A model generated the notes under the pieces. That model was not told the origin of the DNA. It was given only the letters and a program-made list of their open reading frames with translations, and searched no databases. DNA of 28,492 nt. It comes from CAZBZG01 sp964496245 (GTDB lineage Bacteria; Planctomycetota; SZUA-567). Of the stretch, positions 26,501-28,492 are shown in pieces; within the stretch, counting starts at the first letter, position 1, and each line of letters begins with the position of its first letter. Location of the stretch: positions 1-28,492 of the forward strand of contig CAZBZG010000019.1 of the NCBI GenBank assembly GCA_964496245.1, read 5' to 3'. Both the position numbers and the translations under genes were made by a program.

Positions 26501-27591
26501 CGGTAGGCGCCGGCCGGCACGAGCTTGCCTGCGTCGTCCAGACAGTCCCAGAGCACCTCCACCATTGGCTGCTCGCCGTCCGTCTTCTGCTCGTAGCTCT
26601 CGACCAGGAAGTCGCCGGCGAGGTGGCGGACGCACGCGCCTTCGTCGTTCAGGATGTTCATGGCGAAGCGCTTGGCGCCCGCGGGCAGAACGGCGCGAAC
26701 GGGCACCGTGCCCTTGAGCAAGCTGCCTTCGGGGATGTAGGTGCGCGGTGCGAGGCCGCCCTTGTCGCGCAGGGCCAGGTCGCCCCAGGCCTTGCGCGCG
26801 GTCCAGAAGAACTCGCGGCTCGTGTGCTCCGGCTGGAGGTTGTCGGCGTAGCGATGGACCGGCGAGATCTTGCCGCCCGGATCGGCCCAGAGAAACTCGA
26901 ACCCCGCGCGGATCGTCTCCCCGGCCGTGGCCGTGTGCTCCTCGCGGTACAGCACGGACCAGGGGATGCGGAGTTCCTGGATGAAGCCGCTTTCGTCTTC
27001 CTTCTTCCGGTAGGCCATGGCTACACCCTGGCCGAGCTCGACCGCGCCCGGGTCACCGAAGAGACGAACGGAGTCGCCGCCGCTGTGCCGGCGCTTGCCC
27101 TTGGGCGTCTTGGGCCAGTAGTAGATGTCAAAGCACGCGCGGTCCTCGGGCGCATAGAGCCAGGTCGTGACCCAGCTCGTCTGATCGCCCGCGACCACGC
27201 GGATCTGCACCGCGTCCGCGCACCAGCCCTTGCTGGGATTGAAGTCCGGGTTGACGATGCCGTTCAGCGGATCGGGATCGGCCCAGTCGAAGGCGAGGTA
27301 GAGGTTCTCCCGGTCCCACATGGCCGCGGTCTTGACCGAGTAGCGGTCGCGGATGTCCACGTCGATGAACGACCACATCCGGCCTGACAGATCCCATTCC
27401 CCGTCCCCGATTGTGCCGTCGATCGCGACCGGCCCTGGTGCGGGCACGGCGTTCAGGCCCACGTTGTGCGCCTGCCGGCCGAGCATGTTTTCGCCTTCGC
27501 GGTCTGCGGTGTCTGCGCATGGCGCGGAGGCGGCCAGGGCGAGCAGGGCCACGAGCAGTGCCAGGGAACCGGGCAGGAACGGATGGTGCAT
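23533..27591 (-). CDS. Large secreted CBM9/FlgD-Ig/propeller/CBM9 protein
   Basis: 1352 residues. ATG at 27591 with GAGGAG seven bases upstream; two earlier in-frame ATGs lie at or before this site and are unlikely starts. Signal peptide about 1-27. Domains: CBM9-like (about 45-270; AIDGTIGDGEWDLSG, GWCADAVQIRVVAG), FlgD-like Ig (about 285-370; LVPAGAYRVEGLTHKG), a propeller (about 375-1100; blades such as LALDNRGNLLVADMGPHQQIKAY and IAVDARGYVWATEHYEYPRRVSVW), a calcium EF-hand loop inserted at 838-849 (Asp838, 840, 842, Glu849 in DGDADGVVEPDE), and a second CBM9-like domain (about 1130-1352; AYDKEFLYARFEVNDPNPW, then ARVYWANKMTNLVNDLPSEA near the end). First gene of the seven-gene operon, with a strong promoter. 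Likely binds polysaccharide outside the cell; no catalytic centre is visible. Confidence 0.85.
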   Translation of the reverse strand: MHHPFLPGSLALLVALLALAASAPCADTADREGENMLGRQAHNVGLNAVPAPGPVAIDGTIGDGEWDLSGRMWSFIDVDIRDRYSVKTAAMWDRENLYLAFDWADPDPLNGIVNPDFNPSKGWCADAVQIRVVAGDQTSWVTTWLYAPEDRACFDIYYWPKTPKGKRRHSGGDSVRLFGDPGAVELGQGVAMAYRKKEDESGFIQELRIPWSVLYREEHTATAGETIRAGFEFLWADPGGKISPVHRYADNLQPEHTSREFFWTARKAWGDLALRDKGGLAPRTYIPEGSLLKGTVPVRAVLPAGAKRFAMNILNDEGACVRHLAGDFLVESYEQKTDGEQPMVEVLWDCLDDAGKLVPAGAYRVEGLTHKGLSASYQQSFYNPGTPPWETPDGSGAWLSDHNSPERVARAGDKVILACGFAEGGSGTIGVDMATGRKAWSEKRGALALAADETYLYLIPSAWHIEGGALVRMTVDDGAYAPFERDGEALPFEYPLAELLGEDPPAFTGLAVCGDRLLLGLEDGSVVEIDKATAARVKRHAVGADILPAKGEPGHGPGGDRMLLAGARDGGRFFCMKDGKLTQYTLADGSARAIPTPGLGEPTALALDNRGNLLVADMGPHQQIKAYSLKGALVYTCAQKGGRPPRGPWRPQTLTHVSDIAVDARGYVWATEHYEYPRRVSVWNWTGALVRDYIGNTRYAAGNALLHDDEPNVAFVGPVRMRLHPTTRTYTVEEITWVPEAVDGPSPSWAGGKGHVFYSQASGRLREYALVVTGRSWLGLYLFMNGPDGWRPVSALTSVGGITGAWGHRPPSEEERNHVIQEGPFKGFNHLDWLLWNDGDADGVVEPDECEVYKADLEKKNWYDQMTAPLGWGWSNRADPDDLTLYTGRNKGKKNGIAYAIRPARFAPSGAPIYTKATVERFAGGQPGIGEQFVPVPGGDAVLRFSMWARGVWAYSKKSGKLLWHYPNRYAGVHGSHHAPMPRAGMLIGPIKLMGVADGCGEAGSVFCLRGNLGQDYFLTTDGLFVGAMHPDCRLPSPKLPDSEARMAGFPMESVTVGGEPFGGWFGRQNDGMVRKFVPRSAAPLVVQVHGLGTTRRFAKKEPVTLDEKVLAKAAEENAAREMAKAGERTHTIARVQSAPDGKVWREIKPLPIERRGQPVKGRARLAYDKEFLYARFEVNDPNPWKNAGKDFTRLFKTGDAVDIQLSPTANAERQPAAGDLRVVLAPFAKESVAVLMRPKAADAPDEDKVVYHSPVFDKHFDQVALVDVAQVEAQRHGNRYTVTARVPWAALGITPEAGKTLRGDAGFILSDEAGTINTARVYWANKMTNLVNDLPSEAWLYPNRWGTFVLE

Positions 27592-27656
27592 GGGCATTCT
27601 CCTCATTCGGTCGGGGCGGGCGGCGTCGTGGAGCCGGACATTTTTCGCGTTAGCGC

Positions 27657-27685
27657 TTGACTTTATTACCCTACAGTGGTACTAT
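27657..27685 (+). promoter_or_regulatory. Sigma-70 promoter of the pseudopilin gene, overlapping the divergent one
   Basis: TTGACT (27657-27662), 17-base spacer, TACTAT (27680-27685). Its -10 box lies on the same bases as the opposite promoter's -10 box (27681-27686), so polymerase cannot occupy both at once. AGCGCT (27652-27657), the core of many LacI-family operators, touches the -35 box. Confidence 0.65.
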
Positions 27686-27709
27686 ACAATTGTATGGCAA
27701 AGGTGTCAA
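27681..27709 (-). promoter_or_regulatory. Near-consensus sigma-70 promoter of the seven-gene operon
   Basis: Minus-strand TTGACA (27709-27704), 17-base spacer, TATAGT (27686-27681): a perfect -35, a 5/6 -10 and optimal spacing. Predicted start near 27674, giving a leader of about 83 bases. The spacer contains most of the palindrome ATACAATTGTAT (27684-27695). Confidence 0.75.
27684..27695. promoter_or_regulatory. Perfect 12-bp palindrome, candidate operator
   Basis: ATACAATTGTAT is a perfect dyad at the overlap of the two -10 regions, in an AT-rich island unlike the surrounding high-GC DNA. A dimeric repressor bound here would block both promoters. No regulator gene is adjacent. Confidence 0.45.
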
Positions 27710-27732
27710 CAGGAAATCCCGGAGAAACCATC

Positions 27733-28492
27733 ATGCCTGCGCAGAATACCGGTCCGGCTGGCAGGCCTTTCCTGTTTTCCCGTCATGGGTTTACGCTGGT
27801 GGAGCTTCTGGTCGTGATCTCCATCATCGGCGTGCTGGCTGCGCTCCTCATGCCCGCGCTCTCCCAGGCCGTGGAGTCCGCCCGCCAGGTCAGCTGCGCG
27901 GCCCGGCTGCGCCAGCTGCTGACCGGCGCCACGCTCTACAGCGACGACCACGACAGCTGGCTTCCGTTTGCCAATGGCCGGCACAGCGAGATGTCCGGCG
28001 CCTGGGCCATTCCAGACCTTCCCAGCACCGTGCCGTGGAACAAGTACCATGACGCGAGCACGGCCTTCACGGTCGACTATCTCGACGGCTTCGTGAGCGA
28101 TCGCGGCAGCACGGATCACGTGCTGCGCTGCCCGTCGAACGGCGACTGGCTGCACATCAGCGGCGACTTCCAGCAGTACCAGTCCACCTACTTCTACGTG
28201 GGCCAGGCCGGGTTCGTGGAGAACCACAACGAAGCCCAGCTCGACGCCTTGGGCTATCTTCCCTTCTACTTGGACTATCGCCTGCAGATCGTGCAGCGGA
28301 TCGCGGGCAGGTACGGGTTTCCGTTTCTCCTCTTCATCGACCGGATCGACTGGCGCGAGCGCTGGAGCAACACGGCCGCTTACCCGGAGCACGACAGCAA
28401 CCACGGCAAGCAGCACGACCTGCAGGGCGGAAACGCGGCCTACAGCGACGGTCACGTGGCCTTCCGCCGGGCCGTCTACCTGTACACCGGAT
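27733..28492 (+). CDS. Pseudopilin-like protein (type II secretion/DUF1559 style), cut by window end
   Basis: 253 residues visible and no stop before the edge. ATG at 27733 with GGAG about eight bases upstream. The prepilin peptidase site is HGFTLVELLVVISIIGVLAA (cleavage between Gly20 and Phe21, methylated Phe, Glu at mature +5), with a leader of 20 residues. YSDDHDSWLPFANG follows the N-terminal helix, as in the Lentisphaerota/Planctomycetota pseudopilin families. Near the end GGNAAYSDGHVAFRR is a variant of the H-x9-DG signature, so little of the gene is missing. These families are highly expanded in such genomes and sit beside carbohydrate-processing genes; their function is poorly known. 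It is divergently transcribed from the large operon. Confidence 0.9.
   Translation, partial: MPAQNTGPAGRPFLFSRHGFTLVELLVVISIIGVLAALLMPALSQAVESARQVSCAARLRQLLTGATLYSDDHDSWLPFANGRHSEMSGAWAIPDLPSTVPWNKYHDASTAFTVDYLDGFVSDRGSTDHVLRCPSNGDWLHISGDFQQYQSTYFYVGQAGFVENHNEAQLDALGYLPFYLDYRLQIVQRIAGRYGFPFLLFIDRIDWRERWSNTAAYPEHDSNHGKQHDLQGGNAAYSDGHVAFRRAVYLYTG

Overview
The window is a high-G+C bacterial segment, coding almost entirely on the minus strand, with one 10-N scaffold gap at 15331-15340. It looks like a member of the PVC group, most likely Lentisphaerota or Kiritimatiellota. The grounds are a pseudopilin-like gene with an FTLVELLVVISIIGVLAALL-type N-terminus and a C-terminal SDGHV signature, several large secreted CBM9-like and beta-propeller proteins, a uroporphyrinogen-decarboxylase-family methyltransferase, a Gfo/Idh/MocA oxidoreductase, and interspersed palindromic repeats. 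This assignment is inference from gene content; no marker gene is present.

Layout, low to high coordinates. (1) 1-2806, minus: a secreted GH42-like protein whose C-terminus runs off the window, with its own promoter and a large dyad in its leader. (2) 3012-7313, minus: a compact four-gene operon with a near-consensus promoter. In transcription order it encodes a membrane zinc-ribbon protein, a radical SAM/SPASM enzyme with an N-terminal PqqD-like (RRE) domain, a DUF2207-like three-TM protein ending in a Cys-Ala-rich tail, and a class I SAM methyltransferase. I think this is the best candidate for an undescribed system: a peptide-maturase-type enzyme paired with a membrane protein that carries a peptide-like tail. 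(3) 7195-7511: an intergenic stretch with a duplicated palindromic repeat. (4) 7512-8618: a UroD-family methyltransferase. (5) 8698-9376: a ParE/Phd-type toxin-antitoxin pair with its own promoter and a dyad operator candidate. (6) 9430-11262: recQ. (7) 11387-27591, minus: seven closely packed genes, probably one operon of about 16 kb. They encode, in transcription order, a 1352-residue CBM9/FlgD-Ig/propeller/CBM9 protein, a membrane-anchored propeller paralogue, a small secreted propeller, a cytosolic TIM-barrel glycosidase-like protein, a CBM9-like secreted protein (interrupted by the gap), a secreted SGNH hydrolase and a Gfo/Idh/MocA oxidoreductase. (8) 27733-28492, plus: the pseudopilin, transcribed divergently from the operon and truncated by the window end.

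The divergent region 27652-27709 holds two good sigma-70 promoters facing opposite ways whose -10 boxes overlap almost completely, over a perfect 12-bp palindrome. The pseudopilin and the 16-kb operon are therefore probably controlled as a switch. The operon reads as a surface glycan recognition and processing unit (binding domains, propellers, an esterase candidate, a cytosolic glycosidase candidate, a sugar dehydrogenase candidate), although no substrate can be named. Several genes are translationally coupled by short overlaps and use GTG or TTG starts.
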